Position numbers and translations under genes: made by a program. Of a stretch of DNA of 64,000 bases, positions 35,701 through 50,700 are shown one piece after another (position 1 is the first letter of the stretch; every line of letters starts with the position of its first letter). The stretch comes from Xiphias gladius. Its lineage: Eukaryota > Chordata > Actinopteri > Istiophoriformes > Xiphiidae. The stretch lies in NCBI RefSeq assembly GCF_016859285.1, contig NC_053415.1, forward strand, positions 14,215,501 to 14,279,500, given 5' to 3'. The notes beneath the pieces are model-generated. The model was not told where the DNA came from. It ran no database searches and saw only the letters and a list, made by a program, of their open reading frames with translations.

Positions 35701-38700
35701 TATGAGATCTGATTCCTACTCACCCATATTTGGGATGCAACACAATGGCTCTGGGGTTTTCAAAGCAGTAGGTATTATTGGCATCGACGCAGTGTTCAGC
35801 CAGTTTCTTCACAAATCGACCATCCAGCTCAGACACTTTGAGACAATCGAGGAAGCTGTCCACCCAGTAGAGTTTCCTTGCTATCCAGTCAACTGCAAGG
35901 CCTTCCCCATGTAGAACTCCACTGACCACCACCTCTCTGTTACTGCCGTTGAAGAACATCCTTTCTATCACTCTGCGGCTCACGTCAATCCAATAGAGAC
36001 GCTTGTCGACACGATCGAAGTCCGTGGCCACCACGCTGGTCAGGCCCTGCAGGATCAGAGAGTACGCCTGCCCGTCTGTTGACAGGTTCCGCAGGTAATA
36101 ACGGTTGCTGAAGATAAGGTAGGGTGCGATGTTGCTGTTCTGACGGCAGCTGCGGCCATCGGGCTCTCGCAGGAACCCTGGGGCACACTTGCACACGTAC
36201 GAGCCAAGAGTGTTCTCGCAGACCTGGCTGCACACGCTCGGCGTCTCTGCACACTCGTTCACGTCATCACACGTTTTGCCGTCGGACATTAGGCGGTAGC
36301 CCGGATGACAGATGCAGGTGAAGCTGGTGGGTGTGTCGGTGCAATTGTGATCGCAGTGATGGATGGATGGGTCTGTGCATTCATTGATACCTACAGTCAG
36401 AGAAGAATAAGAGCAACAAAGTTATTAAAGTCATCAGCAAGGACAACACTTTGTCAGACTGATATAGTCATAAAGTAAAAGAAGCAAGATGATAACTGGT
36501 ATTGTTTCTGTTCTTGTACTTATTTAACTTTTTTTGACATGTCTTTTCAGGTTACATAGTTTTTTGATCTATACTGTGGCTCATCATTCTTACTTTAACT
36601 GAGATGCTCAGACATAATTAAAATCATAGTATTTAATTTGATTCTAATCCCAAATCCCAAATCTGTGCAGTAAAAATGCTACATGCTGCAGACCCCCCAG
36701 TCATTTGCTAGAACTTATCTGCAGCATTGATATTTGCCCTTTTTGTTTTTTAAATATTGCACAAAGCATAGTTTTGTTCTTTAATTTGGTGGATGTCCAA
36801 ATTGTCATCCAACCATTTCTGGATGACAATTTGTATTTGTATCTATTTTTTCACACCGCTTCCAGCACTTCTTTGACATTTCCTCTAGAGGGAGCATGCA
36901 CCAGCCAAACAAAACCCAACCGTAGACAAACACAGCAGCCACTGAAAGGGAAAATGTATGTTTTTTTTTTGCACAGTTTCTTGAACTACTCCGAAAATCT
37001 CTTCACACTCACCGCATCCCTTCTCATCGCTGTTGTCAGAGCAGTCATCGTTCCTGTCGCACACCTGACTCAAGGGGATACAGTGTCCATTGTCACATCT
37101 GAACTCTCCAGGGGGGCAGGTTGGTGCTGGCGTGTGGCACATGTGCTCCAGCTCATCAGACTCGTCGCCACAGTCATTGTCCCCATCGCAGACAAAGTCG
37201 TGGGACACGCAGCGGCCGTTCTGGCAGGTGAACTGGTGCTGTTGGCAGGCCTGGTAGGAGCAGCCCTGCTCATCACTGCTGTCCCCGCAGTCATTACGTC
37301 GATCACACCTGATTTTAGAAGACAGGTTAAGAAAATATTAACTAAGTTTCCAGATAGACTGATGAAAGATGTCATTCATGATATTTATATAGGAGTTTTT
37401 CTTAAACCTGTAGGAGCTCCGTATGCAGAGGCCATTGCCACAGGTGAACTCATTTATGCCACAGGATCTGCGTGTGCAGTTTTGATGCTCATCTAATGCA
37501 TCTGCACAGTCTGCGTCTCCGTCACACACCCAGTCACGTGGGATGCATTTCCGCTGAGGTGGTTGGTTGTTCACACAGGTGAACTCTGTGCTTGAACATG
37601 TGCGATTGGCTGGAAAAAAAAAAAAAAAGAAAAAAATCAGGCAGGGGGATTTACAAGAAGTTAGAGTGATAACGATGACCAAATGTCAACCTGCATTTTT
37701 GGCGGGCCAAACATTCCAAACTGTATTTCAAAACATTCAGCCGTGACCTCAAATTCTTTATCCATCTAGTCTGATTGATTCACATTGTTTGAAGTGAGTC
37801 TCCTACAGGGGCTCAGGCAGTGCTGAAAACTTTAGCTTCAGGCATCTTATTGTTAGAGCTCACATTGGTGAGACATAAGAGTCTTGATCCTCCCTGAGCC
37901 AGGAAGCCAGAGAAAGGAGACATGCACAAAGTAACGAGTGAGGCAGGAGAAATCAGGAATGTCAGCTCCTTGGACTGGAGACCTTCTACAGGAGACTAAG
38001 ATGCTGGGCACTGACTAACAGTGTCTCCCCCATAACACTCCCCCAGTGATGTGTATTCTAATCCGTCAGAGTCCTGAATAACGACAGGATGAAGGAATCA
38101 GGAGGGGGCAAAGTTGGAGAAGAGGTAGGAAACAAGAGGACGGCCTACGAGGGGAGGGGATGAAGAACTGGGAAGAGGCAGAGGAGGAAAATGAAAAGTG
38201 AAAAAAAGCAAAGAGGTAGTGAAAGGACGCATACCACAATTATGCCTCAGGTCCTCGTCGCTCATGTCCCCACAGTCATTGTCCCCATCACAGATCCAGG
38301 ATGAGGCAATACACCTGCCATCATCACAGCGGAATTGATCTGTGTTGCAGGTCCTGACCAGAGTGGCTGCAGAGACAAATCATATAACCTTAGACTGTAG
38401 ATAATACAGCATGACAAAACCACTGCTGCGACTGCATAACATATGCTACCTGATTTACTCTATATCCAATATAAATGTTAATCATTTTTGTAACTTTTTT
38501 ACACAATTTTTGTAATTACCAGTTATGTCAGCTACTTCCCCCACTGCTTTTCAACTCATAACGAAGGCACAATACAACGCTGGCAAAGCTTTCAAAATAG
38601 TCATGGCAGCTTCACATTCCCATGCATGGTGAGCTATCTAAACAAAAGCCAAAGTGAGGCTCTGTAACCCCTGGTGGACAAAGGGAGGGGGAGGTGCTGT

Positions 38701-41700
38701 TTGTCAGAGGACACCGAGGGGCGTCACCACAGAGGAATGCCGCACACAATAGGAGGCCTGACTGACCACATCGTCAACAAAGAAATACACCAGTGACTCG
38801 CACTCTCCGATGCATCACTCACAGCCCTCTCTCACACCAGCACACAGATGTAGATTGGCAGACAGACACACACACACAATAACCGAGCAGCTGATAATGG
38901 GGCGGGGGCAGACGCACAAAGCCAACAGGCCCGTTTTCGGGGGTGAGAGAGTTGTGCGACACTCACTGCAGGAAGGGGGCTCATCAGAGCCGTCGGCACA
39001 GTCCGCTCCTCCATCACAGTACCAGTGGGCTGGGATGCAGCGACCGCTGCTGCAACGGAACTCACTCTGGGAACACGTGGATGCAGCTATGTAGAGGATG
39101 TAAAAAAGCATGAAATCACTCGTACAACTAACGGGCACTTGAGGCAAGGCAAACACTGATATGTTCTCAACTCTTATATTTTTCATTCTCATAACTTTAG
39201 GTCGATTAAAATCCTGTTTTACAACAGATTGAATGGATTAAAGAAAAACCATTTGCAACAAATGATACTTAAAATGATTTCTGGTTACAAACTACTATGG
39301 GTTAAATCCACACAGTGTTCATTTTTAACTAAATGTTTCTCCGTAAAATCCTTTTAGTTTAGTGAGGGGTCCTCTTGTGGTGATTGTGAGGGGCAGTATG
39401 ATCTGTGCTATTTCCTTGAACCTATAGGACTGTGTCCAAAATCACTCCGCATCTGCTACATAGTGCACTGCTGTATGTTTACCTTCAGCTATTTTATTTG
39501 AGTGTCTAAATCTCAGTGTGAAATTAAAACACTGTACAGTGCCTTCAACATTTTTCACTGTGTAACAAAAGGTTATTAATTTACATCTGTGCTTTTTCTG
39601 GTATGAGATGTCAAAGTGTCTGCTGTTAGAAAGGCCTGTTCAGGCTACAACTAAATTAGTATAAAAACATAAAATATCAACAACAGAAACAAAAAAACCA
39701 TTATTTCGTTCTTTTCCTATGAGCCGTTGCTTAACTCACCACAATGTGTAGGGCTCTCGTCGCTCATGTCACCACAGTCATTGTCTCCATCACACAGGTA
39801 TGAACGTGGGATGCAAATGTTGGTAGACTGACATTTTGTGTGTTCTGGCTGGCAGGTTCTCTCCGCTGAGATTATTATAAATCAGATCATATTTACTACA
39901 AGCAATAACCACTTTGATGAAGACTTGACTTCAATGTATTTATATGACAAACTTAGGATACTCACGGCAGTTTTGTTCATCAGAGGTGCCGTTGTCATAG
40001 CAGTTGTTGATGCCATTGCAAACATAGTCCTTTGAAATACAGCGCCCATTGTTGCAGGTGAACTCCGTGTTGGGGTCGCACGGTCTGAACAGACAGCCCA
40101 CCTCGTCGCTGTTGTCTCCACAGTCGTCATAGTGGTCACAGCGGTAGTGGTAGGGCACACATCGCCCATTGCCACAAGTAAACACCGTGGGCTCACAGGT
40201 GTGGAAGGCTGCCAATCAAAATCAAGGACAGGTCAGAGCTCTAGCCACTAGAGAGCAAGGTCAGGAGAAACGGGGATGAACATACACATGCAGCAGACGC
40301 TCATTTTACCTGATAATGCAATAAAGGATGACAGCAGCTGTGGGACTGCATGCAAAAATATAAGCACATTGATTCATGTGTTAGTGTTGATTTGTATTAT
40401 TACTTAGGGAGAGGGAGCATGTTAAATGAAATTTAACCACAAAGTGCAAGCATACACACCAACATATTTGAAGTCAGGTTTAGGTCCTGGGAAAGAAATT
40501 TGTTAAAGCAAAAAAAAGAAAAGAAAAGAGCCTGTTAGTGTTAATGAAGGTAGAAGATCTAGAAATGCATTTAATAGAAAAGAGGGTCGAGTTCTGATGC
40601 ATTCATTCAGGAGGACTAAATCTTGTACGAGAACTACTGTTACTATTAAACACCAGGGAAATTTTAGATTAATTCAATCAAAATACAAGGAATCAACATG
40701 GTGAATTCAAACTCCTTCTTTTTAAGAACACCCTACCACAGACTCTCTCCAACTCATCGCTGCCATCTCCACAGTCGTTGTCATTGTCACATTTCCACTG
40801 GGCACGAATACAGCGGCCATTCATGCAGGTAAACTGTCCTGGCTGGCAGCGAGTCCCATTATCAGGGATACAGTGCTTGTTGTCGGCCAGGTACCAGCGA
40901 CCGTCTGACGGACACTGACACTCAGCTCCATTGGGTCCTAACAAGGACAGGGCAGTTTATGCAATTAGGGTGGGATTTCAGTTACTGCACGAAAGGAATA
41001 TCATGTTGAAGTGACAATGACAAACTGCTCGTACCTGGTGTACAGATGTGGCTGCAGCCTCCATTAAACTGCTGGCAAGGACTGTCACACTGCTGCTGCT
41101 TCCTGCTGGCCAGAGCATGGATGTCCATTGGCCGAGATGGAAGGTTCTGAATCATGACCCTCTGATCAGAACCGTCGTGCTTGTTGGCCCGATAGATGCT
41201 GCGTGTGTTCCAGTCAGTCCAATAGATGAACTGGCCAAACATGGTCATAGCAAAGGGGTAGATGGCCGTGCTGACGATGACTTCCCGATTTGACCCCGTG
41301 AGAGATGATCGCTCAATCTTCTGTCTGATGGCAGAGCAAAAATAATGATAACAGCAATAGCTTGAGAGTAACACGATAATGTGAAAGACAAACTGAGCAC
41401 TGAGTACATATTTCAGTAGTGGAATTTTTCTGATCTTACAAGCTGGCATCCGCCCAATACAGCCTCTCTTCTTCATAGTCCAGGGTCAGACCATTAGGCC
41501 ACACAAGACTGCTGTTCACAACCTCTGTTCTGAAGTTTCCACCTAAGGTGGCACGCTCAATCTTTGCATGGGTACCCCAGTCTGTCCAATACATGTATCT
41601 GTGGAACAAGAGACCATTCATTTCTTTTTAAATATCTTTTTTTTTTTTTTTTAAGTATTTTGTGCCTTTACTCAAAGTGGACAGTACAGACATGACAGGA

Positions 41701-44700
41701 AACCCCGGGGGATGGGAGTTCATGGCTGGCACCCTTAACCTCTTTTCCACTGGGCCATCCCAGAAGCGTTTATTTTTAAATCCCAGTTTAGTGTAATTGA
41801 CAAAGAGTGTGTGTTGTGTTAGTCTTACCCCCTGCAGGGATCCAACATGATGGCCCTTGGTCTAGACACATGGGCTATAACAGTCCTCTGAGAGCCATCC
41901 ACAGACATGGAGCTTATGCTCTGGTTAACATAGTCACTGTAGTAAATTCTTCTGTTGATCCAGTCAAAAGCGATGCCATCAGGAGCCCCAAGATCTGTCA
42001 AAACACACAGGGCACAGAAATATTAGTAGTATCTCTGGTACTAATCCCTACATCCAAAAAACCGACCAAAATTAATAGTGTGAGTGCAAAACCTACCTGA
42101 AGCCACCACAACAGGGGCTGAGGTGGGAGAGGACAGGCTGATGTAGCTGATCTTGCTTGCTCCTATGCCTGAGCTCTGTGTGAAGTAGATCCTCCTGTCA
42201 TTGAGGTCAAAGTCCAGTGCCACTGAGGTACGTGGCACATTGACCACGGGGAAGGGCAATGCGTGGTCCTCGGGGTCGAGGCGCAGGCTGCGCACGGTGC
42301 TCTCAGTTGTGTAAATGAGATAATCGTCTTTTGACACCACACAGCTCTTGTTGTCTGCTGCAAGATTCCCAAAAGCACAGCTGCATTTCTTGTTCTGGCT
42401 TCCTGTGCCAGAACCTGGGAGGGCGAAGCAGAAGTGGGCACAGCCTCCATTGGCCTCAATGCAGGGGTTGTAGTTAAGCTCCTGAGCACTGGAGGGCTGG
42501 GTACGCTGGTCAAAGATGGTAACATCTCTCAGCATGTTAATGTTGTCTCTAATGACAGCAGGCTGCTCTGTGCTACCGGGCTCTTTGCTTGCTTGAAACA
42601 CCTTCTTGAGGTTTCTGTCCACCCAAATGATGCTACTCTGAAACACTGTGATCCCATAAGGAGTTGGGTAGCGGCTGCCATACCTGACTATCTCTGTCTC
42701 CCCTCCTTTAGGGTTGACTCGAGCAATCATATCCAGGGAGTCATCCACCCAGTAGACATAGCCAGTTTGCCAGTCCAGAGCAAGACCCCGCGGAGTGATA
42801 ATGCCCGATGACACTAAAATTGTGCGGTTGGTTCCGTCCAAGAGTGCTCGCTCAATTTTGGGGCTCTGACCATAATCTGCCCAGAACAAGTATCTGTTTC
42901 TGGGGTCCACAATGATGTGGCGTGGCATGTCCACCTGGGTCTTCAGGAGCACCCTGCGGAAAGTGGTGTTTAGGCGGAGCACCTCCACATACGTCTCAGT
43001 CAGGAAAGCGTTGGTGAAATACAAGTTCCCTGAGGACAGAATCCAGGAAGTTCAGTGTTTACAGTGGCATCATATATTTGTTTGTCATAAGAGCACAAGG
43101 TTATCAATCACAAACTGTTAACTATGATAGTTCACAATTAAAGTAGAAATTATACTAGCCGACATTATGATGGTGATATCAGTACTTAATGTTTCTGTTA
43201 TGCCTTTAGTTATGGTGAGGCAGTTATAAATGAGTAAGCAAACCACAAACGTTTTCTTGCCTGCAGTTGTCTCTGTTTTAACTCAACTACATAATTAAAT
43301 CTTCTCTCCTGTTGCCTCTGTGAGTCAGTGCTGTGACCTGTATCATACCACAAGTTCGAATTAGTCAAACTTTCTTTAGAGTCTGGTTTACATAGGCAGA
43401 TAAAGAGCAGTGTATTTAATCAGACATGATGAAACTCCAATATCTTGGAAAGATTTGGTTGTTAGAGAAGCGAAAGCAATATGAGTCAGTGAGGTAAAAT
43501 ATACTGAATATAAGCAAACATCTAGAATATAAAAAACAAACAAAGACACTACATGTAGTAAAATTAGCAAACAATAAATGGAACAGACTTAATTATGCAA
43601 TTATTATATAGGTCATATACACTTGTAACATCTGAAACATGTTATGTAAATTGCAATGGAAAAGTATGGGAGAGAAATTAATTCCTGATATTTATGCTCC
43701 TGTGTTTTGTGATGAATAAATTATTATGACTTAAAACAACCAAATCAGATCATTATAACAGTGGAAAGTAACATTTTCATCTGCTAAAGGTAGAGAGGAG
43801 ACCCACAGACAGTGTAACTGTATGCAATATCCTCTACAATATGAAAGTAAGATGTTTTAAAGGTGGTGATCCTAATATACATTAATTTCGGAACCAACAC
43901 CCCAACGAGTGACTGAAATCCTCTTTTACTTGCATCTAAAGTGTTATCTAAGTGTAGCGGAAATACTTCACATGGATTAAAATATGCGGCTTGTGTGAAA
44001 ATTACAGCTGTAGCACGGAAACCAAGGAAAGGGACATATCACCAAAGATCCCAAAAATGGCAGTTTAGTTTGCTGCATTGACTTAATTGCATATTGGTAG
44101 ATAAACAAAAAAAAAAATGCAGTTGAACACATTTGTGAGCTGACACAACAGCATACCTGCAGCCCAGTCCACAGCAATGCCTCGTATCCCGTTGCGTCCT
44201 ATTCCAGATGTCACTATGCTATGTAATCCTGAGCCATCTGGCTTGATCCTTCTGACCCCGTTCTGTGTCGCCACAGTGCTGCTGAAGTCGCACCAGTAGA
44301 TGAAACCAGAAGCCATGTGTACATCAATGTGTAAAGCATTACGGCCTGAAAGAGGACAACCCAATCATTAGAGGCCACCATTGTTACTTCCAACACAATA
44401 ATAATATCATGAACATTTGATATTCATTGCTCAGTCAGTCAGTTATTCTGTTCATTATTGCACCTTAAGTCAGTTTTTTGACATGTTAATCAGCATTTTA
44501 GAAACTTTACTATATCATTTTATCATATTTAACATAGTAGATAATATATGAGAATCAATAACCTCTCCCAGCCACTGGCACCATGGCCTCAGAGTGGTCT
44601 GCCCCTTCCAGACTGACGCCTTTGATTGCAGACAGAGTGGAGATGACGACGTAGGACTGGTAGGGAGCGCAGGTCCTGTTTTCGGAATTGAGTTTAAAAC

Positions 44701-47700
44701 CTGTGGCACATGCACAAGTAAACAGACCCTGCGGCCGGGGCAGGCATAGCTGCTCACACACTCCCACATTGTTGGTGCAGCCATTGGATGTGCCTGCAGA
44801 GGCTGAGTTTGTGGAGAGGGAACACAGAGTGACAAACACAAGAAAAAGCAATAAGCCAAAGAACAGACAACAGTGAACGAGAACCGTGAATTTTTCTCAC
44901 TGATTATGTCTCCTCACGTTACTTACTCTCTCTATAATGCACTTTCAGAACTCTGAGACCAGAAATGTTGTCTCGCAGCACAACCTTGTTGGCACCCGTG
45001 GACTTGTCCACACGCTCTATGACCTCAAAGTCGCGGTCAGTGAAGTAGAGGTAGTTTTGATAGACAGCCACACCCCAGGGGTGAGACAGGCCTGTCACTA
45101 TGGTGATACGGTTACTCCCGTCTGGATCACCACGCTCAATCTGTGGAGATTCAACGCCAGGCAGGCAGTTGAACGCAGTATTTGTATTTAGTACAATCAC
45201 CAACCTTAACATTAGTGTATATATCATTTTACATTTGTGAAAACTTAACAGAATGAACAGAACGTGAAGACCCACCATGCCCGTGCCTGTAACAGCCCAG
45301 TACAGCTTGTTCTCCTGGATGTCGACAGTGACGAACTCAATGTGATGTAGATTGTTGGTGAACAGGTTGACAGGGTTTAAGCCATCCATGTCTGCAGATG
45401 CCACCTTGGCAGGAATGCCACTCTCTGTTCCCTGGTCTGTCCAGTACAGTTTGCTTAAAAAAACAAAAGTGCAGATTAGTGTTCGTGTTTCAGACTTTTT
45501 CTAATTTAATCATGGATCTACTTTATATGCTTATTACTTTTTAATAGTTTTTTATTTTATAGTCAAATAACAGAGACACAAATTGTCTTTGTTGGGTGAA
45601 AACGTTTTATCTCTAAAATATGAACTTTTAAGAAATTCAGAAAATCAACCTTGCATTTAAAGTAATAAACACACTTTCTGGGATTATGCAGAGATTTTTC
45701 AGATTTTTCAATCATGAGGACCATATCATGGAACAGGAGCTGAAGCATGAAATAGTCATATTACCAAAATAAGAGACGTGGCGATGTTGTCATATGAGAG
45801 TGAAAACCGATGGCTTAGAAATATTTTTCTTTTTTCTTGTTTCTTGATTGTACGTTAGTGTGATCTGAGAGTGCAGTGTGGTATTCAGTAACACTGGTTA
45901 AGGTCTCTCTGGAGGCAGAGCTGATGGCAATGAGGAGGCTGTTAGAGCTCAGTAGCTGTGGGGATGAGGGGCTGTGCCAGGACTGTGTTAAATGGGGCTT
46001 ACCCACGTGCTGGGTCCACTGCGATGCCAACAGGAGTGCCAGCGCCAGTTGGAGAGCCGTTATTTGTGATTAGAGTTTTCCGGTACTGTACCTCCCCTCT
46101 CAACTTCAAAACCTGACCGAGCACAAACAAACAGATGCATTTATTGTTGTCCGTAAACTGTGTTGTAACACTGCCTTTATAAGTACTCAATCCCTGCTTT
46201 TTGCTATTAGAAGTGCAATTACCAAAAATGCTATGCAAAGCCAGTAGTGACTGGAAAAAACAATAAGAGAGCAAAGTATTATTTGCATTATTTGTCTCAC
46301 CTCAATGGACTGTGTGGCTGGATTGGTGTAGTACAGGTTCTCTGTTAACCAGTCCAAGGCCAGGCCAACAGGGGAGCCCAGGATGGCTGCAGGGGCAAAC
46401 TCTGTCCTGTTAGTACCATCTGATTTCACCCGGTGGATCTCACCCTTGTGAAGAAAGGAAGATAGATTATTCTCAACCCCTTCTGAATGTACATGTGTAG
46501 AATGAATCTTGTTTTATGTTTTTCCGGCATGTTGTAGTTCAGTTTAGTTTTTAATGTGTTTTCTTTTTTTACTGTTAACCCTATCTCCCAATAGTTGTTC
46601 TTGGAGGACAACTAAGTTCTGAACTGGATTGTGACATATACAGTTAGTATACATGTACATTACGACCCTTGTATACTTGGTAGCACTACGTCGCAACGCA
46701 ACACACAAGTTCCCTGTCTACTGTAGCATGATGCAAAAACAGATTAAGAACTAGGAAACTAGGAATAGTGTCTTTGGACGGTAACTTACCGGGTGCTCCA
46801 CCCAGTAGATGGTCTGTTCACTGTCATCAAAGTCAACATCATAGCCATTCTGAAGCCCAGCAACAGGGACCATAGCATCATTACTCTTGTCATCTGGGTT
46901 CAAGGAAATGCCATAGATGATGCTGTCTCTCACAACCACCAGGAAAGGATCCTCAACTATAAGGAAAAAAGATAAAGAAAAAGTCAGTAAACGGTGACTA
47001 GAATCACAAACTGCTCTCCCTACAGTAAGAAACAAACATAGACAAAAGCTAGTGTCTTTACATTTTTGAACGAAATACCCCTAACCTCGAACAAGAATTT
47101 TTCTCAAGGCTGTGAATTACTTAATACTTTAAAAATTACGAAATTATTTCTGAAACAGAGCTAGGAAAGCATTTTTCCTGGATTTGGACTTGGTAATCCA
47201 AAACTAACAGTCGATTCCAGTGTATGATATCTGGTGCAAAATAAGAATCCCAAGCTAACAAGCCTTTATCTATAAAGAGGATTGACTGGTGAAAGTTGGT
47301 TCCACAATCTGATTTGCTTTGTCATCAGAGATTAGAATCGATGAATGGTTGTGGGGCATTTTCATTCTTGGATAATCGTTGGCCTCGGGGGAGACTGTGT
47401 TCTGCTTGGCTTGAATGGGCTGAAACCTGAGATGAGTTAAGCCGTTGACCTAAGGGGGACTCCTTGGACTTGTAATTAAAGGTCCCTTGTCTTCTTAAGA
47501 CCTTGAAAGACAGTCTTATATGATTCTCAATATTTATGACGGGAAGAGCAGTTTACAAGAGAACCTAAATGGGAGACTGTTGAAAAGTACCTGGATCAAT
47601 CTGTTGTACAAGTTTAGTGTTTTCAAAGATTTCCCTTCATACCAACACTGACATGGCCACAAACGAAGCACGTAAGAACCATCATTTCTAAAATAACAAG

Positions 47701-50700
47701 TTTCCTCTTTTACAAGAATAACCAAAGCTAAGACAAATACCTAATGAGTACATCAACTTATCAACTGCATCTGACCTGACTTCCTTTTTCATCAAACTGA
47801 GTGATGAGTGTTTTTCCTCCATTTGGCAGGATGCATACCTCTGGTGCAGGTGATTTGGTCTGCTGCCAGTGTCCAGCCTGAGGGGCAGGCACAGGAGTAA
47901 TACGTCGGTCCCACAGCAGAAAGCAGGCAGATATGAGTACAGCGGCTCCTCAGGCAGTGATTTTCACCTACACATTGTCAGACCATACAGGAACACACAA
48001 AAATCACATTTATAATCGCAAAAATATGAGAGTGTAATCTTTACATGTTCTCTAGGTTTATTCTTAATTGTAATTACAAAAGCAATGGATCTGCTGCATA
48101 TCAGTCTCATTATCAACCAAAGCTATTCAGGTGGCCATCACAATGGTCAGCATCAGCTAATACTGATCCAACAGAGATTGGTTTATGTTCATTATCTTTG
48201 CCATACCTGCCGGCTGCCTGGCTGGGTGTACTGCCACCAGACCCATGGGCTGAGGGAGGTTGAACAGCATCACTGTTTGGTTCTCCCCGTGCCACTTATG
48301 GGCTCGCATCACACGGTTGATGTATCTGTCGGTCCAATACACAAAATCCTCAAAAATGGTAATTGCGTGGGGATGTTGCAGTACCTTTTCATAGAGAGTA
48401 GCAAAAGAAAAAAAGTGTGTCTTACACATACTATTCAAAAAGAAATTGTTTGTGCTCTGTTCACTTTCAGATCTCTACAGATAATTTAGAAAACTTGTCA
48501 GAGTAAAGTCTGCCTTCTCACACACTCACCAGGTCACTGGCCAGAACTTGCTTTCTGTTGTTGCCGTTATAATCGCAGTAGTCAATGAAATCCAAGTAGG
48601 CATCAGCAAAGTACAACAAATTGTTTGGGTAGTCTATGGTTAGACCATTGGGCCAGTGCAGCTTGTTGCTTACAATAACAGTCCTCAATTTTCCATCCAT
48701 GCTGGCTCTCTCAATGCGGGGGTTCCTCCCCCAGTCAGTCCAGAACATCAGGTGAGCACTGCAAAACAACGGTTCCCTTTTAACAGCAACTGCTTCCGTA
48801 ATGAAAAGCTGTTACATGTGTTACATTCCAAGACACACAGATTTAAAGCAAACTTGTTTCTCTGAATGTCACTAACCTGTCTCTTGGGTCCAGCACCAGG
48901 GCTCGAGGGTTGGTGACATTTTCACTAACTAATACAGTCCGATGGGTGCCATCCAGTTCAGACACTTCAATAGTCTCCAAGACATAGTCAGTCCAGTACA
49001 GGTTCCTGCCAACCCAGTCTACAGCAAGGCTCTCTGTCACAGTCACTCCACTGTCAAATATCTGTCCACAAGAGACTCATTTTTAGGCAAAGCTGTACTG
49101 GTGATGCTGTCACTACATGTATAGCTTGGAATATACACACATAAATGATCAGAAATGTTAAGTGCAAACTGTCTGTGGCAAAAAAACCAAACAAATCATA
49201 CTCACCACAGTTCTATCACTGCTGTTTTTGTGAGCACTCCAGATTCTATCCTGACTGGTATCGGACCAGTATACACGGTCAGTGGCCGAGTCAAAATCTA
49301 GGGCCACAATGTTGCGTCCGTCTCGAACCAGTGAGCGGACCACGTTGGGCTGAGTGGTTATGTCATCTTGCACAATCTGATTTCGACTGGCCACGAGCAA
49401 GAAGGCCTGACGAGAATCTGTAAACGGACAAACAAATCCCTGTTACCTGTTTTTCATGTCCATTCTCATTCTAATAAGAGCACTTATCAGCTTTTGCATG
49501 TCTACCAAAACTATACAACAGGACTGTTAAATAGATCCTACTCAAATGGCAATCCTTGGGGAATGTGCTTTTGTCCAAATAATGACCTATTGTATTGCAA
49601 AGCCTTTCAGCGGGTTATCTGTGTGGAAGAGGAGCTCATGTCAGGCACGCTCCCCATAAGCAGCCCTTTGTTGGTGATTATGTCCTAATTACACCAGTGA
49701 TGGTCAGTGAGTGACATATATGTTATTTGTCTTATCTAAAGAAATCAGAGCAGCAAAGAGAGTCAAGGGAGAAGAAAGACAGTGTGTCAGTCTGGCAGTC
49801 AGGTGGCCAAGCCCCCCCCTTATAATAGCTCATTCCTCCCCTTCGGAGAAAAATGGGATATGTGCTGTATAGGCAAATCATGTTGACATCGAGATCACTG
49901 TAGAACTAATAACATGCCTATTTCCTATTTTACTGCATTTGTAATGTATAGGTTGTTATTTACATCTACCAAGGGAGCAATATGGTCCATGCACAAAAGG
50001 TTTAAGACATAATCCCTCCTTACCTGAGGCCTTGCAGGTACGTTGGTCTGCTTCCAGAGTGTAACCATCCAGGCAGTGGCAGCGGTAAGAGCCTCTCTCA
50101 TTAAAGCACTGCTGGCTACAAAGTCCAAGGGGATTACACTCATCTATATCCTCACAGGTTTTGGAGTCATTGCTTAGTTGATAACCCACAGGGCACGTGC
50201 ACTGGGCCCCAAACGGCCCTTGGATACAACCATGGGTGCAGCCAGCATTGTTGTCAGAGCAGCTTTCCTGATCTGAGTTGAAAGCATGGAAAGCACAGGT
50301 TAGTACTGAAAAATGGAAATTGACAAATTGAACCAAGTAAGCAACTCATACAACACAAATGCAGAATCTTGCAAATTATGTCATTAATATTCACGCTGCA
50401 CTCTAATGATAATGAACAACAAGCACTAACTACTTTCATTGAGTGACCTTAGAATTGCTATTTTGAGCCAGAACTAATGTTTATGCGTATTTGTGCCACT
50501 TATTGTTACATTTACCACACACATTCTACTAGCAACAAAGTTTTCCTTTGATTATGCTTTGAAACAAATATATGACTATTGAAATAGTTAACTGAGATAT
50601 TGTTTATGTTGAAAAATTGATCAAAACTACTTGCAGCATTTCTACCAATGATTGAGAGTTTGTTCATACCTGGCAAAGGCTCATCTGAAAGTTGTGAGAA

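Noticed and set aside
36705..37496. 263-residue open frame on the plus strand
   Set aside because: Antisense to Cys-rich lrp2 exons, whose reverse complements stay open by composition; it also crosses intron sequence.
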